A stretch of 64,000 bases of DNA from Saposhnikovia divaricata (lineage: Eukaryota; Streptophyta; Magnoliopsida; Apiales; Apiaceae), in assembly GCA_036435485.1 (NCBI GenBank), contig CM071599.1, forward strand, positions 210,217,178 through 210,281,177, written 5' to 3'. Below, piece by piece: positions 48,286 to 58,745 of this stretch. The notes below the pieces were generated by a model. The model made no database searches, was not told the origin of the DNA, and saw only the letters and a list, made by a program, of their open reading frames with translations. The first letter of the stretch is position 1, and the number at the start of each line of letters is the position of its first letter. The position numbers and the translations under genes are program-made.

Positions 48286-49837
48286 TTAGGCTCCCCCTGA
48301 ACCATACTTCTTCCCAAAGACTATCACCTGAAGCTTGTCATAACCAGCAAGCACACCAGCACCTGCAACTGCACGGAGGATGTTAGCACCAGCTCCCTTG
48401 AACAGTGACTTAGGTCCCTCGTTCTTAAGGATCTGCGCAAATGCATCAAAGGAGCTCTTGTACTTCACAGCTTCACCAGATGTCATCATCATTCTTCTCC
48501 GCACAGTATCAATGGGGTAGGAGGCAAGACCAGCACCATTGGTGATCACCCAACCAAGAGCAAAGCTAGCAAAGAAACTATCCTGAATAAACAAACCAAT
48601 GGATTGCAAAATTATGTCAGTGCAAAATACAAGTGACAAGGTTGATAGATTATCAACACATATACAGAGGCATTTCATGAGATTGAACTCCATAACAATA
48701 TTTGTTGCCCATTCTTATATATGTGTAGCTCTTAAATCCTTTGACCAATAAATTATACCATGTCAATGTGCTAATACAGTACTGCTACATTATACATACA
48801 TACACACATATATATATAAACAAAAAATGGAAATAATTCGCACAAATATCTTTGATAAGATCTACAGACCTGCAACTTTCCAGTGAGGAGTACTGGCTTC
48901 AGTGAATCGTACATTCCAAAATACAAACCACGGTACACAATGATGCCAACACATGAGATGTTGAATCCACGGTACAACCCAGCAATACCATCAGATGCAA
49001 GAGTCTTCTTGTAAACATCAACCAATCCATTGAACTGCCTCTCCCCACCCTTCTTTGCAGACTTTGCATCATTAGCAAGACGGGTTCGAGCATAATCTAA
49101 GGAATAGACAAAGAGCAATGACGAAGCACCAGCAGCACCACCAGATCCCAAGTTACCAGCAAACCATTTCCAGTAGCCATCCCTGTCCTTCTTGAAATTG
49201 AAGAGACTCTTGAAGTAATCCTTGAATGCAAAGTTCAAAGCCTGTGGAAAAAATAACACTGCTATAAAACTGGCTCTTTGAAGAGCAAAAACGCTGATAT
49301 CTCTATTTGCAAGTTACTGGCATATTAAATACAATCACAAACCTGGGTGGGGAAGTAACGGATGACATTAGCAGTGTTCCCTCTCCACAAAGAGCTAAAG
49401 CCTTCTTCCTTAATTGTTCTACTGAAACACTCTCCAATACCCTTGTAAGGTTCAGATAGACGGCCACTCTTAAGCATTTCTTCTTGGTTCTGGATCAAAA
49501 GTTTCACACGCTCAATTGGAGCAGCAGCAGTTTTGGACACAGCTGCGGAGACTCCACCCATGAGAAAATCGATGGCAAAACCTGCAATACCTTTCTCAGC
49601 AGGTGCTTGGACAAAAACAGGTGAAGAATAAGCCAACGGAAGGTCCTGGGTGGCTGGGTATGTTCGTGCCGTGGGGTACTGCATTCCTGCACCAGTGTAG
49701 TTCCCATAGGCAAAACGACTTCTCTGTGTAGGAAAGCTTCCATAGGTACTCTTAACATCTTGCGAATGGCTGGAACCAAAACTATACTGAGTTCCAAATT
49801 TCTGATAAACAGTTGGGAGCTGGTTCTGCTCAGCCAT
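48286..49837 (-). CDS. mitochondrial ADP/ATP carrier (adenine nucleotide translocator)
   Basis: Exchanges cytosolic ADP for matrix ATP across the inner mitochondrial membrane. Three exons: 49837-49343, 49241-48870, 48582-48286 (1,164 bp, 387 aa), all in phase 0. The plant-type N-terminal extension (residues 1 to about 80, Tyr/Ser/Thr/Gln-rich, a processed targeting sequence) is followed by three carrier repeats with the PX(D/E)XX(K/R) motifs PIERVK, SLDYARTR and PIDTVRRR. The diagnostic RRRMMM of ADP/ATP carriers is present. Ends GKKYGSGGA, as in plant members. A splice acceptor (ATATGTAG) about 25 bp upstream of the ATG indicates a 5'UTR intron; its first exon may lie near 54.85-54.98 kb. 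Confidence 0.96.
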
Positions 49838-50228
49838 TTCTACTGGCAAAAATAAAACTCCTACATATAGCACAAATTAGTCAGAAACTATAATTTTAGC
49901 CCAGACTAAAGGATTATACTATACCAGATTATATAGGGGAGCCTAGCATATTGATGATAGCTTAAATAGGTGACCAATTCATTCAATCAAGCTAATAAAT
50001 AATTTGGAAGACAAAAGACTACAAGTGACAGATCACAGAAGTTAAGAGTATTAGTAAATGCAACATATATTTACAAAAAATACAGGATCATACCATCATG
50101 CACATATACAAACAATTCATTGTAGAAATATATCAGATATTCACTCAGTACATAAATGCAATCATGGGGGCTGACACAAGCCTCAAATCTATGACAAAAA
50201 GTACAACTTATATTAAAACAGTGAATTG

Positions 50229-50290
50229 CACCAATTTATACAGCCTCCTCATTTCCTGGCACCAATTTATACAGCCTCCTCCTCTCTATT
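50229..50290 (+). repeat. 2 x 31-bp promoter repeat, left RIP-like copy
   Basis: CACCAATTTATACAGCCTCC starts at 50229 and 50260. Each unit contains a TATA-like TTTATACAG. The right copy has the same repeat three times with a 34-bp period. Confidence 0.8.
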
Positions 50291-50336
50291 TCCTTTTCAT
50301 TTCAAGCTCTCTTCAACATCACTAATACCAAGAACA

Positions 50337-51044
50337 ATGCCTCCAAAAAAGAAGATGCCAGAGTTTGATCCTAAGAAAATGGGAGAAGATGACCGGTTTG
50401 TTTTCAATCTTCGTGAGAATGATACTAATGTTGTTCAGAATTTCTGTGCTTTTATCTGCTACATGCGTCTTTTTGCTTCTATTGGGGGTAAAAAATATAC
50501 TGGGGAGAAGCATGATCACAAATTATGTTTGGGGGATGCAAATTTTTATGAAAACTGTTTTATGATTGCTTCAATTTGTTTTGAGGGCTCATACTTTATT
50601 GATTGTTTAATATACAAACCTAATCTTTATAACTTAGCTTTTTGTGTTGAGGGTGTTTGGTATAGGGTCTCCGATTTTAGTGAAGTAAGTAAGCATTTGT
50701 TTCCTAATTCTAAATCTTCCCTACTCCGTTACGATTCAGGCTATCGTAATATTCAGACACGATTTTCTTTTCAAATTTTCAAGAACTGTATCATGAGTTT
50801 GGTTAAGTCTAAGGATGATCGTTCATTTAAAGCACTTTGTGTTATATTATGCGAAACTATGAGATTCGATGAACTTTTACGTGTAATTAGTCATTCTCTT
50901 GGTAAAGATCATAATGGGGCGAGGAGGAAGACGGAATTAACTAACTACCATCTCGACTTAATAAAGAACTGGGGAACGACAAGTGGACTTTGGTACTTGT
51001 ATGATATAGGATTCGATTTACAAACTCTATCTCTAACTATTTAA
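50337..51044 (+). pseudogene. ribosome-inactivating-protein-like gene, 3'-truncated copy
   Basis: 235-codon frame from ATG 50337. Plant RIPs are rRNA N-glycosidases that depurinate one adenine of 25/28S rRNA. The pattern of the RIP fold is visible: a Tyr in NLYNLAF, a second Tyr in SGYRNI, an E-x-x-R-F signature (CETMRF) and a Trp in IKNWGTT, in the order and spacing of the family's five active-site residues. No signal peptide; a Lys-rich start (MPPKKKMPEF) suggests a cytosolic protein. Homology to the minus-strand copy ends near 51028, where a palindrome replaces the last 60 or so codons; the final residues before the stop are unrelated. The RIP assignment is by motif, not by search. Confidence 0.6.
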
Positions 51045-51441
51045 TCAAACAATGCAAGTGCCTTCGGAAATCTATCTTCTAAAATAAATTAACTCTTCCA
51101 AAAGGGTATTAAACGTAGACAAAGTGAGCAAGTACACACTTAGAAAATTTTAACTTCCCAAATTTTGTTAACATTATACTCGATTCAAGTGACAACAATA
51201 GTTATACTCAATTCATTATACAAACTTAATGCAAGTGCCTTAAGCGATTTAATTAACTATTGTTGTCACTTGAATCGAGTATAATGTTAACAAAATTTGG
51301 AAAGTTAAAATTTTCTAAGTGTGTACTTGCTCACTTTGTCTACGTTTAATACCCTTTTAGAAGGGTTAATTTGTTTTAGAAGATAGATTTCCGAAGGCAC
51401 TTGCATTGTTTGATTAAATAGTTAGACATAGAGTTTGTAAA
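51030..51441. repeat. palindrome at the junction of the inverted RIP-like copies
   Basis: The arm at about 51030-51205 (ATTTAATCAAACAATGCAAG ... ACTCGATTCAAGTGACAACA) is repeated in reverse complement at about 51261-51441. The arms are about 175 bp with a spacer of about 55 bp and only a few mismatches. The spacer carries a third short copy of AATGCAAGTGCCTT. Confidence 0.9.
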
Positions 51442-51674
51442 CCGAATAATGCCTTAAATGTAAATGCAACTCAACAATCTATTTAAATAACAAACACTAA
51501 CAGATTCAAACAGTTTCTCTACCTAATCGATAACAAGATGAGAAACAAGAACATAAAAATCAAAGATGACAACTACTATTCATCACTAAAATTCATGATT
51601 TTCCGTAGAACTATTATCTTGAATGAGACACTTGTTTTCCCTTTCCCTTGAAAACATCCTTCAAAATATCCTTG

Positions 51675-53947
51675 TCAATTTCTCTCGTCACGCAAATCCT
51701 TCCTCCTCTCTTCCAATTTGTCAATGTAAAACCTAAATTGCACATCCATCTTCTGTGCCAACCCTAATGAGGCAGAACACTCATTGCCATTCTGAAACAA
51801 AGTGGCATACATTTGTAAAGGATCCCAATCGAATCCTATATCATACAAGTACCAAAGTCCACTTGTCGTTCCCCAGTTCTTTATTAAGTCGAGATGATAG
51901 TTAGTTAATTCCGTCTTCCTCCTCGCCCCATTATCATCTTTACCAAGAGAATGACTAATTACACGTAAAAGTTCATCGAATCTCATAGTTTCGCATAATA
52001 TAACACAAAGTGCTTTAAATGAACGATCATCCTTAGACTTAACCAAACTCATGATACAGTTCTTGAAAATTTGAAAAGAAAATCGTGTCTGAATATTACG
52101 ATAGCCTGAATCGTAACGGAATAGGGAATATTTAGAATTAGGAAACAAATGCTTACTTACTTCACTAAAATCGGAGACCCTATACTAAACACCCTCCACA
52201 CAGAAAGCTAAGTTATAAAGATTAGGCTTGTATATTAAACAATCAATAAAGTATGAGCCCTCAAAACAAATTGAAGCAATCATAAAACAGTTTTCATAAG
52301 AATGTGCATCTCCCAAACATAATTTGTGATCATGCTTATCCCCAATATATTTTTTACCCCCAATAGAAGCAAAAAGACGCATGTAGCAGATAAAAGCACA
52401 GAAATTCTGAATAACATTAGTATCTGTTAGAATATAGAATATATGGTGAGATTATAAAGAGAGAAGAGAGAAATCAGTTGGGGTAGAAGAGAATTGTATT
52501 CATTCTTCTCCAAGTATTACAAATGAGGTAATTGCCTCTTATATAGAATTATACTTTAACACTATTTCAACAACCCCCAACAACCATCTACTATTACAAC
52601 CCCTAAGATGTCATGCATGATGTCATACCCCCAACAACTCTTTGACACGCCCCCTCACTCGATATAGGCAGAATATAGAGAGATATTGAACACAAGAGGT
52701 GCAGTGAACTGTGTGTATATCTTATACTACTACTGCTGCATTTTCTGTTATATTGTGTTGTTATTACAAGGGAGACTAAGCCTCTTTATATAGATAAATT
52801 TAGCTTCCTCCTTACACTAGATACGTGGTTGGTGAACTTGGTTGGTGGACTTGGTTGGTGAACTTGTCATTGCTTACCTCACTTCCTAGGTTATATTTAA
52901 CACGCCCCCTCACTCGAAATCCCATCTTCGGATGAAAGACCCATCTTCGGATTGAATAGTGGACACTAGTAGCCCTTGAGCTTAATCTAAGCGTCCAACT
53001 ATACCCATTTTTAGGATCGACCGATCTTGAGTTTATTGAATCTTTTGGGATACCGGTTATCGAATTTTCGACCACACAGTATATTTTAGGCCGTCAAAAA
53101 TACAGAAGATGCTGATGCAAGTGCTATAGTAGATAGCCACCTTATTAAGGGTTTTTCACCCCTTTACCACCGGCAAGGGCCTGACCTGAGTATGCAGGAG
53201 CAGCCCATGTTATTTTTGGATCTGGTTTGGGGGTCAGAAGTGTAAACAACTGAATCTGGACAGAATGTTACCATGGCAGAAAAACAAGACCCCGAGACTA
53301 GAAAGCTTGAGTTTCCCTTGAAAAACCCTAAGCTTAAATGAAAAGCTCCACTTTAATAAAAACCCTCCTGAATCTGGACAGAAGTTCCCTTAAGAACTTG
53401 AGTTTGAATGGCTAAATGATTGAAAAATCAAATCTGGGCAGAAAATGACACAAGTTCCCTTGAGAACATTGATTTTTTAAAAAGAAAAAACACTGATTTC
53501 TCTATATAAACGAACCCGCTTTGATACCATGTTAGAATATAGAATATATGGTGAGATTATAAAGAGAGAAGAGAGAAATCAGTTGGGGTAGAAGAGAATT
53601 GTATTCATTCTTCTCCAAGTATTACAAATGAGGTAATTGCCTCTCCTTGTATTAATAAGTAAGAGAGTGTTTAGTGCAGTAGTAGAACACTTGCAGCAGC
53701 TACATACATACATATGTGTGTACATTCTGCAGTGTTGTTATAATAGCAGTAGTGGAGCTTATATATTCAGATATATACATGCACTTTCTGCCCTGAATTC
53801 TTTGTGTTATTCACTCATTTCTCTCTTACAATCAGCATCTTATTCATACATTCTAACAGTATCATTCTCACGAAGATTGAAAACAAACCGGTCATCTTCT
53901 CCCATTTTCTTAGGATTAAACTCTGGCATCTTCTTTTTTGGAGACAT
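51675..53947 (-). pseudogene. ribosome-inactivating-protein-like gene, copy disrupted by an LTR element
   Basis: An inverted copy of the gene at 50337. It starts at ATG 53945-53947 (MSPKKKMPEF), is interrupted after about 30 codons by the LTR element at 52425-53858, resumes at 52424 and ends at TGA 51675. A Trp codon seen in the left copy (GVWYRV) is TAG here (about 52190). The E-x-x-R-F signature and downstream Trp are kept, and this copy retains the C-terminal region missing from the left one, ending EERRKDLRDERN. With an insertion and a nonsense codon it should not make a full protein. Confidence 0.65.
52425..53858 (-). mobile_element. non-autonomous LTR retroelement inside the RIP-like pseudogene
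   Basis: Flanked by GTATC at 52420-52424 and 53859-53863, a perfect 5-bp target duplication. The minus-strand 5' LTR is at 53530-53858 (TGTTAGAATG ... TTCTAACA), followed by a primer-binding site TGGTATCAAAGC. The 3' LTR at 52425 shares only the last 115 bp or so with it. Two purine tracts, both GAGTGAGGGGGCG on the minus strand (near 52650 and 52905), suggest two 3' LTR-like blocks in a row. No gag or pol is present. Confidence 0.75.
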
Positions 53948-54020
53948 TGTTCTTAGTGTTGTTCTTGGTATTTGAGATGTTGAAGAGAGCTTGAAATGAA
54001 AAGGAAATGGAGAGGAGGGT

Positions 54021-54104
54021 GCTGTATATATTGGTGCAAGGAAATGAGGAGGACGCTGTATAAATTGGTGCAAGGAAATGAGGAGGAGGCTGTATAAATT
54101 GGTG
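54021..54104 (-). repeat. 3 x 34-bp promoter repeat, right RIP-like copy
   Basis: GCTGTATA(A/T)ATTGGTGC units begin at 54021, 54055 and 54089, period exactly 34 bp. On the minus strand each provides a TTTATACAG/ATATACAG TATA-like box upstream of the disrupted copy. Confidence 0.85.
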
Positions 54105-54800
54105 CTCAGAAAAAGACAGTAATCACTCTAAGTAATCACTGTAACTAAAACAGTGGATTCTCAATATTAAGTTCTATCATGGTGTGTCTAATTATTAAGA
54201 CAATTATCATCAATTTGATAGATTCACAAGTACATAAACGAATCACTTCACAAAACACTTCCAGCGACATTTAGCACCTCTACAGGAAAAACTGCTTCAA
54301 CATTTCATAACATTAGCTACTTGTTAAGAATCTAATATATTACGTTATCGAAAAATCGATCCAAAGTTATAAGTAATACTAGTCGTCATGTAGTCCAATA
54401 TCCAAAACTGATCAAGTTTCGAAGCAGAAATTAGACTTTAATCATCATGGATCTAATCACCGACACCTCGTAAAAATGAACATAATCGTAAAAATACATT
54501 TCAATCACAAACTTGTGCACAATCAAACAGTATAATTCAGATTTACAACAATCAGATCTACTATAACCAGTACTATAAAGATGTCAAGCGTTTGAAACTA
54601 CACACACATACACACACATGAATACATAATTAGATCCAAACAAGAACATTTAGTCAACAAGCATACAGATCTAAGTAAAAAAAGTGAGATTAATGAAATA
54701 AATGTTATGTGTGTGTGTTTGTGTGTGTGAAAGTGGTGATCTAGATAGATCTATAAACATATCAACATTCAACACTAATAATCGGAAAAAAGAAAATGAT
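54105..54800. other. noncoding region upstream of the right RIP-like copy
   Basis: No ORF. Contains a (GTGT)n tract near 54708-54730 and an ACAC tract near 54602. If the ADP/ATP carrier first exon lies near 54.9 kb, this is its intron. Confidence 0.4.
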
Positions 54801-54814
54801 ACGCATGAATTCAC

Positions 54815-54990
54815 TACGGAGATATAGGTATAGATAGAGATAAAAAGAGAGAGAGAGAGATTGACCGCGTTCGACTCGCCTCGGGAAGCGCGGTGGAGAG
54901 ACGAACAAGGGAGGGGGGAGGATGAGATTTGTTAGGAAATGAAAACAGAAAGCGAAAGAGGGTTTTCAACGCACTCTCCAACACTGCATA
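54815..54990 (-). promoter_or_regulatory. possible promoter and 5'UTR exon of the ADP/ATP carrier
   Basis: On the minus strand: AGTATATATGCAG (TATA-like, about 54985-54997), then a GC- and CT-rich 5'UTR-like stretch ending in (CT)n at 54846-54860. AACCCTAAGGACCCTAACA at 55029 resembles telo-box sequences common upstream of plant housekeeping genes. The donor site is ambiguous (GTAGTG near 54815 or another), so the link to the carrier acceptor at 49863 is inference. Confidence 0.35.
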
Positions 54991-55079
54991 TATACTACAA
55001 GTCTCGACGACCAATCAAATTTACTGGAATAACCCTAAGGACCCTAACAATTTTGGCAATATTACCTAGGGGTAGAGGT

Positions 55080-56737
55080 GCGGATGGTTTTCCAAAAATG
55101 GATCAAATCGAAAATTTAAGTTTTTTCGGTTTGATTTGGTTATGAATTTATTAATTTTTTCATTTAATATAATCAATCCAACTATTATGATCAAATCGTA
55201 TATAAATATTAAATTTATATATATGCAAATAAATATTGTATTCTTTTTGTGATTATTTAAAAAAAATGATCAAATATCTTATTTTTTTATGTTTATTTAT
55301 CTAAAATACACATTTTCAAAAATATTTAACCAAAATATTCATTTTGGTCAAATATTCCACTTATAGAGGTGATACTTTTCACCGTAGAGTATTAGGTCGA
55401 ATACTCCACTAAACGTCAGTGGAGTATTCGACCTAACTAGCTTTATAGCTCGTATAAGGCACGAGTTTATTAGTAAAATCATAATTAATTGGTGCTTGAA
55501 CATATTAATATTTAATATACAAAATAAATTTAAAAGATTATATTTTCATAATATATATATAACCAAAAATAAAATATTCTCAAAACTGATATCTAGGATA
55601 GTGGTAAAGAATCTCACTTCTAAGTTAGAGGTAAGGGGTTTAATTTTCATTAGAAACAATTTTTTTATCATTAATATAATATAGGAGGGGTAATTTAGTA
55701 ATTTCATGATAATTAAATTGTCTCATAATATATTAATAATTAGTTTTATAATATATTCAAAATTGATATAACATAGTGATAACAAATTTGTTATTGAAAT
55801 TTTTAATACAAGAATTTTGCAGGTTTAAAACTTTTAAATGATAAATTTAATAATTATTATATATATGTTGTATCGGATATTGTTTAAAAATAAAAAATTT
55901 TAGTTTAAAAATATAAAAAAGATGATAAGCTTAAGCTGGAAAAGGTAATACATAATGGGTTAAAATTTAATTTAGGGCCTAATCGAAGTTAACATTTATA
56001 CAATTTGTATTTAATTTGTTATTGAAATTTTCAAAACATGAATTTTATAGTCTTAAAAATTTTAAATGATAAAATTTAATAATAATTATATATTTGTCTT
56101 TCATGATCTTTTTAGAAATGGAGGAATTTTAGTTAACAAAAAATAGAAAAGTTGATTATTTAATTGAGAAGCGTAATTAATTATGGATTAAAATTTAATT
56201 TAGGGTCCAAACAAAATTAATGTTCTGATTGCTAAAGTACATAAATTCCGATCCAAATTATTTAATTTGATTAATGCACGAATACCAAAGTTTTAATGTT
56301 CCAACTTGAATAATATAATATAAATAAGGATGTAATTATTCCAATTATCAGAAAAAAGTACATTAACAAAGAGAAAGAATTCTAACACAACCAAATTTTA
56401 AAAAAAATAAAAAATTTATATTAATATTAAATTAACTAATACATTAAAAAATCTTGCGAAGTAAAAATAACGTATGCTTTGTACGAGTAATAAACTAGTG
56501 TATACTATAAGGGGCAAATTCCTACAAAAAAATTTTAAGTTACAAATTTACATTATTTTTTGTTCAATACGTGTGTAACCTGTGTTCAATATCATTTTTT
56601 GAATAATATATTTGCAACATTTTTTACAAAAAATGAATTTTTTTTATATAATTTAAGTTAAACATCATTCTTGAACAGTAATTTTACTCGTGTTGAATCC
56701 AAATATATATAAAACAATTTTTCATTGGGTGAAGGGA
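55080..56737. other. AT-rich intergenic region with a perfect hairpin
   Basis: No gene. The only clear structure is the inverted repeat TTAGGTCGAATACTCCACT (55392-55410) and its exact reverse complement (55418-55436) around AAACGTC, a 19-bp stem with a 7-nt loop. Confidence 0.6.
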
Positions 56738-57660
56738 GTTCAAAGTTAACTTTAAAAAAGAATTTTCTAAAGTTAACCAATAAAATCAAGACACATCATC
56801 ACAATAATACTTTTTATTGTATCATAACCAAAATGCCCAGATTTGGGAAGCACCGTCCTAAATGTCCACCACATACGCAACTGGCATGGGCGTATGTGGT
56901 GTCATGCCTACACTAGCAACGTTTCACGTGATACGCCTCTGTTGTAGACGCAAATGCTACCCCACATGCGCCTCTGCTACAGGCGTAATAGGAGATTCGC
57001 ATTTTGAAACAGCGTATCTGACGTCATCTTCGTCGTCTCCAGAGCTCGCAACAATGGCGACAATTCTGATCAATTTTTTCTTTCACTCTGTTCGTTCACT
57101 TCCCTGAATTTCACTACATCTCCAATATACCATTCGAATCGTCTCTCGATCCTCTACACACCTACACCAATTTCAAACCATTTGGTATGCTGAATTGAAA
57201 ACGCCCAAATCAAGATTTTTTCCGTTTCAAGTTTTCCAGCGAGAGCTTTGCACGTCCTTGCGAGGTCAACTGAGACAAAGGGATAGGGGGACGACGAAGA
57301 CGATGAGTAGCTGGTCCTATGGTGATGATTTGGAGGGTGGAAGACAACGCAAAGTTGGGGAACCTACGAGAAGGTCGAGGTCGCCGTTCACAGAGCTTCC
57401 CACTTTTCTGGCGAGTTGTTCATTTTTTTGATGAGCTACAGTACCTTCGAATATGCCAATGGAAACGGCGTATCCCGTTGATATTTTGGATAACGTTGAA
57501 ACGGGTATTTGTAAGTGGGGAGTAAAAAAGTGGCATTTTGGGCAATTTTTCATCATTAATGCTCATGCACGTCCTTATAAATAAAAAGTAACAAATATTT
57601 AAAATCACATAATTTTAAAGGTTAATTTTAGGAAATTTTTCTAAAATTAACTTTATGAAC
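56738..57660. mobile_element. TIR element with GC-rich cargo (possible Pack-MULE)
   Basis: Terminal inverted repeats of about 41 bp at 56738-56778 and 57620-57660 (GTTCAAAGTTAACTTT at the left; the reverse complement of the right end reads GTTCATAAAGTTAATTTT). The interior at 56840-57480 is clearly more GC-rich than both the TIRs and the surroundings and has no transposase. It contains 5'UTR/coding-like sequence, an ATGGCG start near 57053 and repeated ACGC(A/C)TCTG motifs (56930-56985). No target duplication was found. Confidence 0.5.
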
Positions 57661-58247
57661 AATTTTCTCTTTTTCATTGGTGTGATTAAGAAAATTATAT
57701 TAAAGTAATAATATTTCATATTTTCATATCCTAATTTGGTATTGATGAATTATAAGATAGTTGAAAATTATATAATATTTATTTCAAAAAAAAAAGATAA
57801 ATATAGTTCAACAGACTCCTATATTTAACAAATAAGATTTCATATTTCCATATCCTAATTTTGGTAGCATCTAATTCCATTACAATATTGAAAAATTAAA
57901 TTATGTGCATTTAATAAAATTTTAATTATTATTTAATTATTAAATAATTTATGTTGAATTCAAGTTATACATGTGGTAAATAAAAACTTGAAGTCTGTAA
58001 TTTAGAAAAATTGTATTTTATCCGACTCCTTATATACTAATTTAGTGAATTATATTATAGAGTGAATTATATTTACAGAAAATAGAATAATGACAACTTC
58101 CCAATCTTTTGGGACAAGTTCAGCATATATATAAACTACTCATGTAGACGGAAGCAAATGTAACGCAGTGAATAAGCATCCAAAAGTTTGAAGTTAGCTT
58201 CCTAATTACTAAAAATTTTGGCTGTTCTTTAATGTCTACCCAAATGT
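57661..58247. other. AT-rich gap before the MITE
   Basis: I see nothing coding or repetitive here that I can support. Confidence 0.4.
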
Positions 58248-58645
58248 TAGAGCATCTCCGACCATAGAAACCCCTTAGCTAAAAGTGTGTCAAAAATGCC
58301 TTAAATAAAAATTATAGATATTGTGTAAAAAAGAATCATCTCCAACGGGATATTACTGTTATCTAAAATTTTAGATAATCCTCTAAAATCCTATCATATT
58401 GGCTATATTTGTCGAATCTCTAGAGACCTGTAATAAAACTCCACATCATCAATATTACCATATTAAAATAATACATTCGATTTTTAACAATTTGAAATAA
58501 TAATAACTTGCTATTTTTAAAATATGACTAATCATTATAGCCAACTCCATTGGAGTACAACACCTTACAGATTCAATAAATTTTACATAATCACTATTTT
58601 ATATCATTTTAGCCACCCATTTTAGCCAATACCATTGGAGATGCT
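58248..58645. mobile_element. MITE with GAGCATCTCC ends, 3' of the copper ATPase gene
   Basis: TTAGAGCATCTCCGACC at the left and CCATTGGAGATGCTCTCAA at the right are inverted. About 398 bp and noncoding. It ends about 100 bp from the stop codon of the copper ATPase gene and may provide part of its 3'UTR. Confidence 0.65.
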
Positions 58646-58745
58646 CTCAAGAATCCGAAACCTACCTGCAGTGATGTTCATTTTATTGCATAGCTTAATA
58701 TATGAATGTTGCAATTTACCAAACTAATTATAGTGAAATTGACTA

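Noticed and set aside
50226..50336. N-terminal extension of the left RIP-like frame from 50226
   Set aside because: It has no ATG at 50226, runs through the TATA-containing promoter repeats and is not conserved in the other copy; ATG 50337 is in a good context and matches the start of the other copy.
54814..55014. Minus-strand 66-aa ORF with a Ser/Leu repeat
   Set aside because: Comes from the (CT)n tract and TATA region; better explained as 5'UTR or promoter.
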